This document shows, in pieces, positions 16,976 through 25,981 of a stretch of 64,000 nt of DNA. The DNA lies in the NCBI GenBank assembly GCA_036821905.1, contig DAISIR010000009.1, positions 1 through 64,000 on the forward strand, written 5' to 3'. Position numbers and translations under genes: made by a program. The notes under the pieces are model-generated. The model worked only from the letters and a program-made list of their open reading frames with translations, had not been told where the DNA came from and searched no databases. Numbering within the stretch: position 1 is the first letter of the stretch; each line of letters starts with the position of its first letter. Source of the stretch: Brooklawnia sp937867175. Its GTDB lineage: Bacteria > Actinomycetota > Actinomycetes > Propionibacteriales > Propionibacteriaceae.

Positions 16976-18337
16976 TCAAATCCCGTTGAGCCGGTACAGG
17001 AAAGCGGCCATCGCGTCCCGCATGACCGGTGTCACCGGACGGTAACTGCCGTCCGGCCAGCCAGTGGAGACTCCGGTAGACCGCAGCCACGCCATTTCGG
17101 TGTAGAACTGGTCGGTCGGCGCGACATCGGTGAACGGCGAGGTGGCCGGCGCGGCGTAGGCGGGGCTGCCCTTGTACCGGTACATGAATGCCGCCATCGC
17201 GTCGCGGTTCACCGGATCCCACGGCCGGAACGTGCCGTCGGCGTAGCCGGTCGCGATGCCCTGGGCGTGCATCCAGGTCATCTCTTTGTAGAACGGTGTC
17301 GCCGGAGTGACGTCGGTGAACGGTGAGGTCGCGGGCGCATCGAAGACCGGGCTGCCGGCCAGCCGGTAGAAGAATGCCGCCATCGCGTCCCGGGTGATCG
17401 GCTGCCACGGACGGTAAGTCAGCGTCCCTTCGGGTTCAACCCAACCGGTGCTGATACCGCTGTCGGCCAGCCACTCGATCTGGTCGAGGAAGAGCATCCG
17501 GGGTGGGAAGTCCACGAACCTGCTGCTGTTGAAGTTCGCGAACGACGCGTCACCGCACGTCAGGTTGTAATCGTAGGTGCCGTCGGTCCACTGCGAGAGG
17601 TAGACCGGGCCGCCGGAGAAGCTCACCGAGGTGCACTTGTCAACTGCCTCGTTCGGGTAGTCGAGTGTGCCGGACGCGGTCCACACCGGCACCCCGGTCA
17701 GCTGCCAGCCCTCGGTGATCTCATTCCAGCCGTTGAGGTACGAGTACAGGCCGTAGCCGAAGCCGGCCTCGTCCAGCGCACGCATCAGCCCGGTGATGAC
17801 GTAGCGGTTCTCCAGCTTCTGCGCCGACGTCGAACTCGGCCACGGTTGGGCCGGACGCGGCTCGACGTCGATCCACACCACGCCCGGGTTCCAGCCCACC
17901 TTGTTCAGCGAGGCAACCGCCGCGCGTCCCTCGGCGTAGCCCACATTGCGCAGCTGGTCGGCGCGGTTGGCGCTCGACCAAGGCCCGTTGCCGCCGTAGG
18001 TGGTGAGCTGGGCGGTGGTCGGGAAGGTCGCCATGGCGTACGCCTGCGCCGGGATTTTGTTGGCGCCGGCCCAATTGGCGTGCGTCTGCAGGCAGGGGTT
18101 CTCGGTGAAGGCCAGACCCCGGGTCAGCCCGATGATGACGAACGAGGTATCGGCCGGCGGCATCGGTTGGCCGTTCGGGCACTGGGGCCACGAGATGTCG
18201 TACCCATAGTCGGTGACCGCGTGCGCGGTCGCGGCGGGCAGCACCGAGCCGACGGCTGCCACCAGCACGACGACGAGCAGTTGCACCAACGTCCGGGCGC
18301 TACGACTGGGGGAGGTGTGGTGGCGACGAACGGACAT
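16976..18337 (-). CDS. Secreted protein with GH25-like N-terminal domain and three SLH repeats
   Basis: A 453-residue exported protein. Residues 1-41 form a signal peptide (Arg-rich start, LLVVVLVAAVGSVL core, cleavage near ATAHA). The next about 230 residues (YGYDISWPQC ... VVWIDVEP ... YGLYSYLNGW ... VYLSQWTDG) resemble a GH25/lysozyme-like TIM barrel found in actinobacterial secreted proteins. The DxE of IDVEP sits where such enzymes keep acidic residues. Three SLH repeats fill about 283-453, each with a conserved RDAMAAFxYR segment, and probably tether the protein to cell-wall polymer. It converges on hemH and stands alone. Whether the barrel is active is unknown. Confidence 0.75.
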   Translation of the reverse strand: MSVRRHHTSPSRSARTLVQLLVVVLVAAVGSVLPAATAHAVTDYGYDISWPQCPNGQPMPPADTSFVIIGLTRGLAFTENPCLQTHANWAGANKIPAQAYAMATFPTTAQLTTYGGNGPWSSANRADQLRNVGYAEGRAAVASLNKVGWNPGVVWIDVEPRPAQPWPSSTSAQKLENRYVITGLMRALDEAGFGYGLYSYLNGWNEITEGWQLTGVPVWTASGTLDYPNEAVDKCTSVSFSGGPVYLSQWTDGTYDYNLTCGDASFANFNSSRFVDFPPRMLFLDQIEWLADSGISTGWVEPEGTLTYRPWQPITRDAMAAFFYRLAGSPVFDAPATSPFTDVTPATPFYKEMTWMHAQGIATGYADGTFRPWDPVNRDAMAAFMYRYKGSPAYAAPATSPFTDVAPTDQFYTEMAWLRSTGVSTGWPDGSYRPVTPVMRDAMAAFLYRLNGI

Positions 18338-18437
18338 GATGCACCTTCCTTGTGCTCATGGGATCGGGTGGCGCAATTCTCGCACCGGCGTTGCCCGGGG
18401 CCATGGCGACACGACGACAGATACCGGAGCGGTCCAC

Positions 18438-19466
18438 TCACAACACGGTCCAGGTCTCGCGGCCGGCCACCAGCTTCTGCAGGGCGGCCTGGCGGTCGGG
18501 CGGCATCGAGACTCGCCGACGGGCCTCGTCGTCGAAGACCGCCCGCTCGACGCTGCGGAAGATTCCGATCGGCGCGGCCGGCCAGTCGGACGAGCTGGCC
18601 AGCTGCGCCAACTGGAAGGCGAGACCCGCGTCGGGGGAGTGCGCATCGTGCACGACGATGCTCGCCTCGTCGACATCGCAGCGCGACCGCACCGCGAGGC
18701 GTCCGTCGTCCCCACGCGTCACCGCCAGCCGGTCGTCGGCGAAGACGACCGGCCGACCGTGCTCGAGCGGCAGCAGCGCAGGCGAGTCGGCCTGCTTGAG
18801 GTGGTCGAACGCGCCGGCGTTGAAGATCGGGCAGTTCTGGTAGATCTCCACCAGCGACGCGCCCCGATGCTCGACCGCCGCGCGCAGCACCGACATCAGG
18901 TGCGAGCGGTCGGAATCGATGGTGCGCGCCACGAAGGACGCCTCGGCCCCCAGGGCCAGCGTCACCGGGTCGAACGGACGATCCACCGACCCCGTCGGCG
19001 AACTCTTGGTGATCTTGCCCCGTTCCGAGGTGGGTGAGAACTGACCCTTGGTGAGGCCGTAGATGCGGTTGTTGAACAACACGATCGTGATGTTCACGTT
19101 GCGGCGTAGCGCGTGGATCAGGTGGTTGCCGCCGATGCTCAACGCGTCGCCGTCACCGGTCATAACCCACACGGCCAGGTCGGGACGAGCCATCGCCACC
19201 CCGGTGGCGATCGCCGGCGCCCGCCCGTGGATCGAATGCATCCCGTAGGTGTCGACGTAGTAGGGGAACCGCGACGAGCACCCGATCCCCGACACGATCA
19301 CCGTGTTCTGCCTGGCGATGCCGAGTTCGGGCATCAGCGACTGGAACGCAGCCAGCACGGCGTAGTCGCCGCAGCCCGGGCACCACCGCACCTCTTGATC
19401 GGAGACGAAGTCCTTGCGCTGTACCGAGGCGGTTGCCAGTGGGATACCGGCCAGTCCGATGCTCAT
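18438..19466 (-). CDS. korB: 2-oxoacid:ferredoxin oxidoreductase beta subunit
   Basis: A 342-residue thiamine-diphosphate-binding subunit. VRWCPGCGDYAVL (residues about 26-38) and GIGCSSRFPYY supply cluster cysteines, and GDGDALSIGGNHLIHALRRN is the TPP/Mg motif. With KorA it oxidatively decarboxylates a 2-oxoacid, most likely 2-oxoglutarate, to acyl-CoA while reducing ferredoxin. The ATG at 19466 overlaps the korA stop (ATGA). The sulfur operon upstream ends 18 nt before korA, so korAB may be its last genes. Confidence 0.92.
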   Translation of the reverse strand: MSIGLAGIPLATASVQRKDFVSDQEVRWCPGCGDYAVLAAFQSLMPELGIARQNTVIVSGIGCSSRFPYYVDTYGMHSIHGRAPAIATGVAMARPDLAVWVMTGDGDALSIGGNHLIHALRRNVNITIVLFNNRIYGLTKGQFSPTSERGKITKSSPTGSVDRPFDPVTLALGAEASFVARTIDSDRSHLMSVLRAAVEHRGASLVEIYQNCPIFNAGAFDHLKQADSPALLPLEHGRPVVFADDRLAVTRGDDGRLAVRSRCDVDEASIVVHDAHSPDAGLAFQLAQLASSSDWPAAPIGIFRSVERAVFDDEARRRVSMPPDRQAALQKLVAGRETWTVL

Positions 19467-21316
19467 TGGGCGTCCTTCCGGTCAATCACGTCGTTCAGGT
19501 GCGCGGCCAACTCGGCCGCACTGATCGGCAGCCCACGAACCCGGGCGAACGACCGCACGTCGACTAGGTACTTCGCCCGCAGCAGCGCAGCGAGCTGACC
19601 CAGGTTCATCTCTGGCACGACCACGCGCCGGTACGCGCCCAGCACGTCGCCGGTGTTGGCCGGCAGCGGGTTGAGATGGCGCAGGTGGGCGACGGCGACG
19701 GATCGTCCGGCCTCGCGGACGCGGCGGGCGGCGGCGCCGATCGGCCCCCAGGACGAACCCCAGCCCAAGACCAGCACCTCGGCCTCACCGGACGGATCGT
19801 CCACCACCAGATCTGGAACGTCCGCCACGATGCCGTCCACCTTGGCCTGCCGCAGCCGCACCATCAGGTCGTGGTTGTCGGGGGCATAGCTGATCTCGCC
19901 GCTGCCATCGGCCTTCTCAAGGCCGCCGATGCGGTGCTCCAGGCCGGGCGTCCCGGGCAGGGCGAGCGCCCGGGCGAGCCGCTCGTCACGGGCATACGGC
20001 CAGAAGCTGCCGTCCGGCCCGTTCGGTTCGGTCGCGAACCCGGGGTCGATCGGCTCGATCGCCGCCAGGTCGGGGATCAGCCAAGGCTCGGCCCCGTTGG
20101 CCAGGTAGCTGTCCGACAGCACGATGACCGGCGTCCGGTAGACCAGCGCGATACGGACGGCCTCGACGGCGGTCGCGAAGCAGTCGGCCGGCGACTGCGC
20201 GGCCAGCACCGGCACCGGGGCCTCGCCGTGGCGTCCGTAAAGCGCCTGCGACAAGTCGGCCTGCTCGGTCTTGGTGGGCATCCCTGTGGACGGCCCGGCC
20301 CTCTGGATGTCGCAAACCACCAGCGGCTGCTCAAGCATCACCGCCAGCGAGATGGTCTCCGACTTCAGGGCCAGTCCCGGCCCCGAGGTCGAGGTCACCC
20401 CGAGTGCGCCGGCGTAGGACGCCCCGAGCGCGGCACCGGCGGCGGCGATCTCGTCCTCGGCCTGGAACGTGGTCACGCCCTGGTCGGTGGCCTTGCTCAA
20501 CTCGTGCAGCACGTCAGAGGCCGGGGTGATCGGGTAGGCGCCCAGGAACAGGGGTAGCCCCGCCTTCACCGCACCGGCCATCAGGCCCAGCGCCAGCGCC
20601 TTGTTGCCGCTCACCTGCCGATAGGTGCCCGCCGGCACCGGCGCGGCCCCGACCTCGTAGCGGACGGCGAACGACTCGGTGGTCTCTCCGTAGGCATGGC
20701 CGGCGAGGAAGGCGGCCTTGTTCGAGTCGCGCAGCTTGGGGGAGGCTGCGAACCGGGCGTCCAGCAGGTTGAGGGTGTGCTCGGCCGGGCGAGTGTAAAG
20801 CCAGGTCAGCAGCCCGAGCGCGAACATGTTCTTGGCCCGCGAGGCCTCCTTGCGGCCCAGGTCGAACTCGGCCAGGCAAGCCATGGTGAGCCCGGTCAGG
20901 TCGACGCGGTGCACCTGGTAGTCGGTGAGCAGACCGTCGTCGAGCGGGTTCACCTCGTAGCCGACCCGGGCGAGGTTGCGCCGGGTGAATTCGGCGGTGT
21001 CGGCGATCAGCACGCCGCCACGCTTGAGGTCGTCGAAGTTCGCCTTCAGCGCAGCCGGGTTCATGGCCACCAGCACGTCCGGCCGGTCGCCCGGTGTGCG
21101 GATGTCGGAGTTCGCGAAATGCAGCTGGAAACTCGACACCCCCGCGATCGTGCCCTGCGGCGCCCGGATCTCCGCCGGAAAATTGGGCAGGGTCGCAAAA
21201 TCGTTACCGACGACCGCCGAATCGGCGGTGAACCGTTCACCGGTCAGCTGCATGCCGTCGCCGGAGTCGCCGGCGAACCGGATCACGACGCGGTCAAGGG
21301 TTTGGACGTCTGTCAC
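19463..21316 (-). CDS. korA: 2-oxoacid:ferredoxin oxidoreductase gamma-alpha fused subunit
   Basis: A 617-residue subunit with the gamma domain first (RFAGDSGDGMQLTGERF, residues about 13-29) and the pyrimidine-binding alpha domain after about residue 215 (FLGAYPITPASDVLHELSK, FQAEDEIAAAGAALGASYAG). This fused order is usual for actinobacterial KorA. It forms a heterodimer or tetramer with KorB and needs ferredoxin. The start is GTG at 21316, only 18 nt after the chelatase stop, on the same strand as the whole sulfur operon. Confidence 0.92.
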   Translation of the reverse strand: MTDVQTLDRVVIRFAGDSGDGMQLTGERFTADSAVVGNDFATLPNFPAEIRAPQGTIAGVSSFQLHFANSDIRTPGDRPDVLVAMNPAALKANFDDLKRGGVLIADTAEFTRRNLARVGYEVNPLDDGLLTDYQVHRVDLTGLTMACLAEFDLGRKEASRAKNMFALGLLTWLYTRPAEHTLNLLDARFAASPKLRDSNKAAFLAGHAYGETTESFAVRYEVGAAPVPAGTYRQVSGNKALALGLMAGAVKAGLPLFLGAYPITPASDVLHELSKATDQGVTTFQAEDEIAAAGAALGASYAGALGVTSTSGPGLALKSETISLAVMLEQPLVVCDIQRAGPSTGMPTKTEQADLSQALYGRHGEAPVPVLAAQSPADCFATAVEAVRIALVYRTPVIVLSDSYLANGAEPWLIPDLAAIEPIDPGFATEPNGPDGSFWPYARDERLARALALPGTPGLEHRIGGLEKADGSGEISYAPDNHDLMVRLRQAKVDGIVADVPDLVVDDPSGEAEVLVLGWGSSWGPIGAAARRVREAGRSVAVAHLRHLNPLPANTGDVLGAYRRVVVPEMNLGQLAALLRAKYLVDVRSFARVRGLPISAAELAAHLNDVIDRKDAQ

Positions 21317-21334
21317 GGCCAGGATTCCGATCTG

Positions 21335-22024
21335 TCAGGAAAGAAGGGACAACGCTGGTTGAGCGCTGGGACGCCGGGTGCGGAGGATCCGTCCGGCGAT
21401 GGCCGCCGCCACGTCGAGGTGGTCGCCCAGCGGCTCGGCCACCCTCGCATCGAGGGCCGCGAGCCGTTTGCACCACAGCCCGGGCGCCAGCAGGTAGGGG
21501 ACGATGAGCACGTCGGCCTCGCCGGTCGCGGCCAGCGCGTCGCCCACAGACGGCCCGGACTGGTAGATGGTGCCGACTCGCACCGGCACCCCCAGCGCGC
21601 CGGCGAGGCGGGCGGCCACGGCGTCGACCTCGGCGCGGGCGGTCGGGCTCGCCGAGCCGGCCGACGCGAGAACAACCGCCTTCCCCGGCCCGCCAGCCTC
21701 GGCAACCCGGGCCAGCAGCGCCCGGTCCAGCGAACCGCCCAGGTGTGGGGTGACGCGCACCTCGCCCGGCGCGGACGCCACGGCGTCCGGGATGTCGTGG
21801 CTCACGTGGTAGCCGGCGGTCAAGAAGCAGGGCACGACCGTGCAGTCGCCTGCGGTGGCCAGCGTCTGGGCCAGCAGCACCGGCTCGACGTCGACCCACG
21901 CGATCTGGGTGGTCACCCACGGCAGGAGCCCGGCCACCCGCCGGGTGACGCGCTCGATGAGCCGTCGTCCGGCCGGGTTGCGGCTGCCGTGCCAGGCGAG
22001 TATCGCGGTGTCGGTGACGTTCAC
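21335..22024 (-). CDS. CbiX/SirB-type sirohydrochlorin chelatase
   Basis: A 229-residue two-half chelatase. The N-terminal LAWHGSRNPAG holds the metal-binding His, VVPCFLTAGYHVSHDIPD is the middle signature, and a second half (GEADVLIVPYLLAPGLW) follows. In sulfur-assimilation operons this family inserts Fe2+ into sirohydrochlorin to make siroheme for sulfite reductase; a cobalt role is the alternative. The GTG at 22024 overlaps the permease stop (GTGA) and is preferred to the GTG at 22033. Confidence 0.85.
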   Translation of the reverse strand: MNVTDTAILAWHGSRNPAGRRLIERVTRRVAGLLPWVTTQIAWVDVEPVLLAQTLATAGDCTVVPCFLTAGYHVSHDIPDAVASAPGEVRVTPHLGGSLDRALLARVAEAGGPGKAVVLASAGSASPTARAEVDAVAARLAGALGVPVRVGTIYQSGPSVGDALAATGEADVLIVPYLLAPGLWCKRLAALDARVAEPLGDHLDVAAAIAGRILRTRRPSAQPALSLLS

Positions 22025-22950
22025 TTCGACCACTCCATCTCGGTTGTCTCATCCAGATCGGTGGCCTGGCGGGTGGACGTCTGGGCCCGTCGGGCGCGCC
22101 CATGCCGCCAGGCGGTCCAAGCGATCAGCACCACCCAGATGGCGGCGAACAAGGTGAACCCGACGACGGCCCGCGCACCGGACAGCTGGCCGGCCTCGAA
22201 CAGGGTCTTCAGGTTCGTCAGGATCACCAGCCCGCCGACGGCCACCCCCATGATGCGGGCCGGGATCCGCGAGACCAGCCAGGCGGCGATCGGGGCGGCC
22301 GCGAGCCCACCGACCAGCAGCGCGGCCACGACGCCCAGGTCGATACCCAACAGCCCAAGGTTGACCACGAAGCCGAGACTGGCCGCCAGCGAGACCAGGA
22401 ATTCACTGGTGTCGACCGAACCGATGACCGTGCGGGGCGCGGTCTTGCCGGCGCTCAGCAGCGTCGTGGTCGCGACCGGCCCCCAACCGCCGCCGCCCGT
22501 GGCGTCCACGAAACCCCCGGCCAGCCCGAGTGGCACCAAGAACCGGGAGCCGTGCGGTGAGCGGCGGGCGTGCGCGACTGCGGGCGGCCGGAAGGCATAC
22601 CGCAGCAGGATGTAGGTGCCCAACGCGCCGAGGATCGCCGCCATCACCGGCTTGGCCACCGCCGTGGAGATCTGCGACAAGAACGTGGCGCCGCCGAAGG
22701 CGCCGAGCGCGCCCGGGACGCCCAGGCGTCCGACGAGCCGCCAGTCCACGTTGCCCAGCCGCCAGTGGGAGAAGCCCGAGGCGACGTTCGTGCCCAGTTC
22801 GGCCAGGTGTACCGACGCGGACGCCAGGGCCGGGCTGAGCCCCGCAATGAGCAGCAGCGTCGTCGAGGTGACACCGAAGCCCATCCCCAAGGAGCCGTCG
22901 ACGAGCTGCGCAGCGAAACCGACCGCCGCGAGCAGCAGAAGCCGCTGCAT
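22021..22950 (-). CDS. TauE/SafE-family sulfite/sulfonate permease
   Basis: A 309-residue membrane protein with about eight hydrophobic segments. The N-terminal AAQLVDGSLGMGFGVTSTTL and the internal GFVDATGGGGWGPVATTTLL are the duplicated half-signatures of the TauE/SafE family, which moves sulfite, sulfonates or related anions. It is embedded in the sulfate-assimilation operon (1-nt overlap with the cysN stop, 4-nt overlap with cbiX), so export of excess sulfite or import of a sulfur source is likely. Confidence 0.85.
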   Translation of the reverse strand: MQRLLLLAAVGFAAQLVDGSLGMGFGVTSTTLLLIAGLSPALASASVHLAELGTNVASGFSHWRLGNVDWRLVGRLGVPGALGAFGGATFLSQISTAVAKPVMAAILGALGTYILLRYAFRPPAVAHARRSPHGSRFLVPLGLAGGFVDATGGGGWGPVATTTLLSAGKTAPRTVIGSVDTSEFLVSLAASLGFVVNLGLLGIDLGVVAALLVGGLAAAPIAAWLVSRIPARIMGVAVGGLVILTNLKTLFEAGQLSGARAVVGFTLFAAIWVVLIAWTAWRHGRARRAQTSTRQATDLDETTEMEWSK

Positions 22951-24257
22951 CAGATCACCCAGTGCAGTGTCGCGGCCGCACGGGCGGCCTCGTCGAACTC
23001 GGAGGCGGCACGCACCATGCCGGCGGCCAGCGTGCCGCCGGTCTGGGGATCGATCAGCAGGAACGACCCGGTCCGCCGCGAAACCGCGTAGTCGTCCGGC
23101 ATGACCGGGGCAGCCAGTCGCAGCGTCACCCGACCGATGTCGTTCAGTTCGAGCACCTCGCTGGGCACGGGGATCAGCGTGTCGAGGTCAAGGCGTCCGC
23201 TGATCTCGCGCACCACCCCCTGGACGGTCCGGGTGCCGTGCTTGACCAGGATCCGGGCGCCCAGGTGCAGCGGCCGTTCGGCGAGCCAGGTGACCAGGCC
23301 GGTCAGATCCTGGCTGGGCTCGGGGGCCCCCGACACCGCGGCCACCAGGTCGCCGCGGGTGACGTCGATCTCGTCGGCCAACCGCAGGGTCACCGACTGC
23401 GAGGCGAACGCCTCGTCCAGCGGGCCGTCGGCGGTGTCGATGCCGGCGATCGTGGTGCGGCGCCCGGCCGGCAGCACCACCACCTCGTCGCCAAGCCGCA
23501 CCACGCCGGTGGCCACCTGCCCGGCGTAGCCGCGGTAATCGCGGTGCTCGGCTGCGGCGGCCTCCTGAGGCCGGATCGCCAACTGCACCGGGAACCGGAA
23601 CGGCAGCTCGGTGAGCTCGGTGCCCGCAGGGAGTTCTTCGAGTAACCCGAGCAGCGACGGACCGTCGTACCAGGGTGTCTTCTCGGAGCGATCGACGATG
23701 TTGGTGCCCTCGAGCGCCGAGACCGGGATCGTCCGGATCTGCGGCACGCCAAGGACTGCGGCCAACCCCCGGACCTCTGCCGCGACCGCTTCGTAGGCGG
23801 CCTGGTCGTAGCCGACAAGGTCGATCTTGTTGATCGCGACGATGATGGTCGGCACACGCAACAGGTGGCCCACCGCGAGGTGGCGGCGGGTCTGCTCGAG
23901 GACGCCCTTGCGTACGTCGACGAGCAGCACCAGCACGTCGGCGGTCGAACTGCCGGTCACCGTGTTGCGGGTGTACTGCACGTGCCCGGGGCAGTCGGCG
24001 AGGATGAAGGAACGGTTCGCGGTGGTGAAATAGCGGTACGCGACATCGATCGTGATGCCTTGCTCACGTTCGGCGCGCAGGCCGTCGGTGAGCAGCGCCA
24101 GGTCGATGTGGCCCAGGCCTTTGGCCCGGGAGACCGACTCGACGGCGTCCAGTTGATCGGCCAGGACGGCCTTGCTGTCGAACAACAGGCGCCCCACCAG
24201 CGTGGACTTGCCGTCGTCGACCGACCCGGCAGTGGCCAGGCGCAGCAGCGTGCTCAT
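22950..24257 (-). CDS. cysN: Sulfate adenylyltransferase subunit 1 (GTPase)
   Basis: A 435-residue EF-Tu-like GTPase that drives APS formation by CysD. G-motifs: GSVDDGKST (P-loop, residues about 11-19), the G2 region around GITIDVAYRYF, DCPGH, and NKIDL. It ends in a beta-barrel domain without an APS-kinase (CysC) extension, consistent with an APS-reductase route that does not need PAPS. ATG at 24257 shares one base with the TGA of the CysH-CysD gene. The longer frame upstream runs antisense-like through low-complexity Arg/His and is not real. Confidence 0.93.
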   Translation of the reverse strand: MSTLLRLATAGSVDDGKSTLVGRLLFDSKAVLADQLDAVESVSRAKGLGHIDLALLTDGLRAEREQGITIDVAYRYFTTANRSFILADCPGHVQYTRNTVTGSSTADVLVLLVDVRKGVLEQTRRHLAVGHLLRVPTIIVAINKIDLVGYDQAAYEAVAAEVRGLAAVLGVPQIRTIPVSALEGTNIVDRSEKTPWYDGPSLLGLLEELPAGTELTELPFRFPVQLAIRPQEAAAAEHRDYRGYAGQVATGVVRLGDEVVVLPAGRRTTIAGIDTADGPLDEAFASQSVTLRLADEIDVTRGDLVAAVSGAPEPSQDLTGLVTWLAERPLHLGARILVKHGTRTVQGVVREISGRLDLDTLIPVPSEVLELNDIGRVTLRLAAPVMPDDYAVSRRTGSFLLIDPQTGGTLAAGMVRAASEFDEAARAAATLHWVI

Positions 24258-25981
24258 CAGAAGTAGCCTTCCTTCTTGCGGTCTTCCATGGCGGCCTCGG
24301 TGAGGCGGTCGTCGGCGCGGGTCGCGCCGCGTTCGGTGATGCGGGTGAGCGCCACCTCGGCGATGACCTCGGCGACGGTGGCGGCGTCCGAGGCGATGGC
24401 GCCGGTGCAGCTCATGTCGCCCACCGTGCGGTAGCGGACGCGCCGGGTGACCAGCTGCTCGCCGTTGCGCGGCGCCACCACCGGGCCCCACGCCAGCCAC
24501 ATGCCGTCGCGTTGGAAGACCTCGCGGTCGTGGGCGTAGTAGAGGTCGGGAAGCTCGATGTCCTCCGCCTCGATGTAGCGCCAAACGTCGAGTTCGGTCC
24601 AGTTGCTGAGCGGGAAGACCCGCACGTGCTCGCCGGGTCGGTGCCGAGGGTTGTACAGGCTCCAAAGTTCCGGCCGTTGGTTGCGTGGATCCCACTGGCC
24701 GAACTCGTCGCGCAGGCTGACCACCCGCTCCTTGGCTCGGGCCTTCTCCTCGTCGCGGCGTCCGCCGCCGAAGACGGCATCGAAGCGATGTTCGGAGATG
24801 GCGTCCAACAGGGGCTGGGTTTGTAGCGGGTTGCGGGTGCCGTCGGCGCGCTCCAGCAGGCGGCCCTGGTCGATGTAGTCCTGCACGGACGCCACCACCA
24901 ACCGCAGGCCGTGCTTTTCGACGATCCGGTCGCGGTAGGCGATCACCTCAGGGAAGTTGTGGCCGGTGTCGACGTGCAGCACCGGGAACGGTACCGGGCC
25001 GGGCCACAGCGCCTTCAGAGCCAAATGCAACATGACCACCGAATCCTTGCCGCCGGAAAACAGCAGCACCGGACGCTCAAGTTCGCTGACCGTCTCGCGG
25101 ATGATGTGGATGGCTTCGGACTCCAACTCGCGCAGGTGGCTGAGCGTTCGCGCAGGCCGCGGTTCGGACGGTCGCAGCTCGGGGACCGGCGGTGCGGACT
25201 CGGGGTGCGTGGCGGTGACGTGCAGGCCGCACTCGGTCTTGGCCAGCCCGGCCCAGCGGCCGGCCCGCGGATCCTCACCCGGGGCGACCGGCCGGGTGCA
25301 GGGCGCGCAACCGATCGACGGGTAACCCTCGGTGAGCAGCAGGTTGACCGGGACGCCGTTGCTGCCCGCGTAGTCGAGCACCTCGTCGAAGCTCCAGGCG
25401 GCGATCGGGTTGATCTTCACCATCTGGTGGGCGTCGTCCCACTCGACCAGCGGCGTGTCAGCGCGCAACGGGGAGTCTTCGCGGCGCAGGCCGGTGACCC
25501 ACGCCTCGTAGCTGGCCAGTTCGCGGTTGATCGGCTCGACCTTGCGTAGCCCGCAGCACTGTGACGGGTCGCGGTCGTGCAGCCGCGGGCCGAACCGGGC
25601 GTCCTGCTCGGGCACCGACAGCGCGGGCAGCACGTCGACGATCGTGACGTCGGTGGTGGCCGCCAACGCGTCGCGGGTGCCGATCGTCTCGGGGAAGTGG
25701 TAGCCGGTCTGCAGGAACAACACGTCCACTCCGGGACGGTGTCTGGCCGCCAGGTGCGGCACGACGGTGTCCGCGGCCATCGAGCAGGCCACAACCAGGG
25801 CGTCACCGAACGCGTCGGCCGCCCAGGAGAGTACCTCGTCGGCGCCGCCGCCCGTGCCGGGCGAACGGGCGAAGCGTGCGGACGCTTGCCGCGCGAGGGC
25901 CTCCAGCTCAGCGGGCGAGCGGCGGCGTCCCGGCCCATGTGGTGCGGGCACGGTGCCCGCGGTGTCGACTTCGATGCTCAT
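24257..25981 (-). CDS. Fused APS reductase-sulfate adenylyltransferase subunit 2 (CysH-CysD)
   Basis: One 574-residue frame joins two normally separate enzymes. Residues 1 to about 250 are CysH: it has the iron-sulfur cysteine pairs of APS reductases (QCCGLRK and IGCAPCTR) and the catalytic C-terminal KTECGLH. After a linker of about 25 residues rich in Pro/Glu, CysD begins at RTLSHLRELESEAIHI, with the PP-loop SGGKDSVVMLH and the family end KKEGYF. The linker has no stop and no ATG or GTG codon, so a separate CysD start is not available. ATG at 25981 follows GAGGAGG and overlaps the sulfite reductase stop. CysD with CysN makes APS, which the CysH domain reduces to sulfite, so the fusion joins producer and consumer. 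Confidence 0.9.
   Translation of the reverse strand: MSIEVDTAGTVPAPHGPGRRRSPAELEALARQASARFARSPGTGGGADEVLSWAADAFGDALVVACSMAADTVVPHLAARHRPGVDVLFLQTGYHFPETIGTRDALAATTDVTIVDVLPALSVPEQDARFGPRLHDRDPSQCCGLRKVEPINRELASYEAWVTGLRREDSPLRADTPLVEWDDAHQMVKINPIAAWSFDEVLDYAGSNGVPVNLLLTEGYPSIGCAPCTRPVAPGEDPRAGRWAGLAKTECGLHVTATHPESAPPVPELRPSEPRPARTLSHLRELESEAIHIIRETVSELERPVLLFSGGKDSVVMLHLALKALWPGPVPFPVLHVDTGHNFPEVIAYRDRIVEKHGLRLVVASVQDYIDQGRLLERADGTRNPLQTQPLLDAISEHRFDAVFGGGRRDEEKARAKERVVSLRDEFGQWDPRNQRPELWSLYNPRHRPGEHVRVFPLSNWTELDVWRYIEAEDIELPDLYYAHDREVFQRDGMWLAWGPVVAPRNGEQLVTRRVRYRTVGDMSCTGAIASDAATVAEVIAEVALTRITERGATRADDRLTEAAMEDRKKEGYF

Noticed and set aside
20696..22615. Plus-strand frame of 639 codons opposite korA, cbiX and tauE
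   Set aside because: Spans three well-supported genes on the other strand and has no recognisable motif.
22950..24257. CysN-CysC fusion, common in other bacteria
   Set aside because: The protein ends after the GTPase beta-barrel part; there is no APS-kinase domain.
24258..24695. N-terminal extension of cysN and similar extension of the CysH-CysD frame to 26260
   Set aside because: Arg/His/Pro low-complexity overlapping the upstream gene; ribosome sites support the starts at 24257 and 25981.
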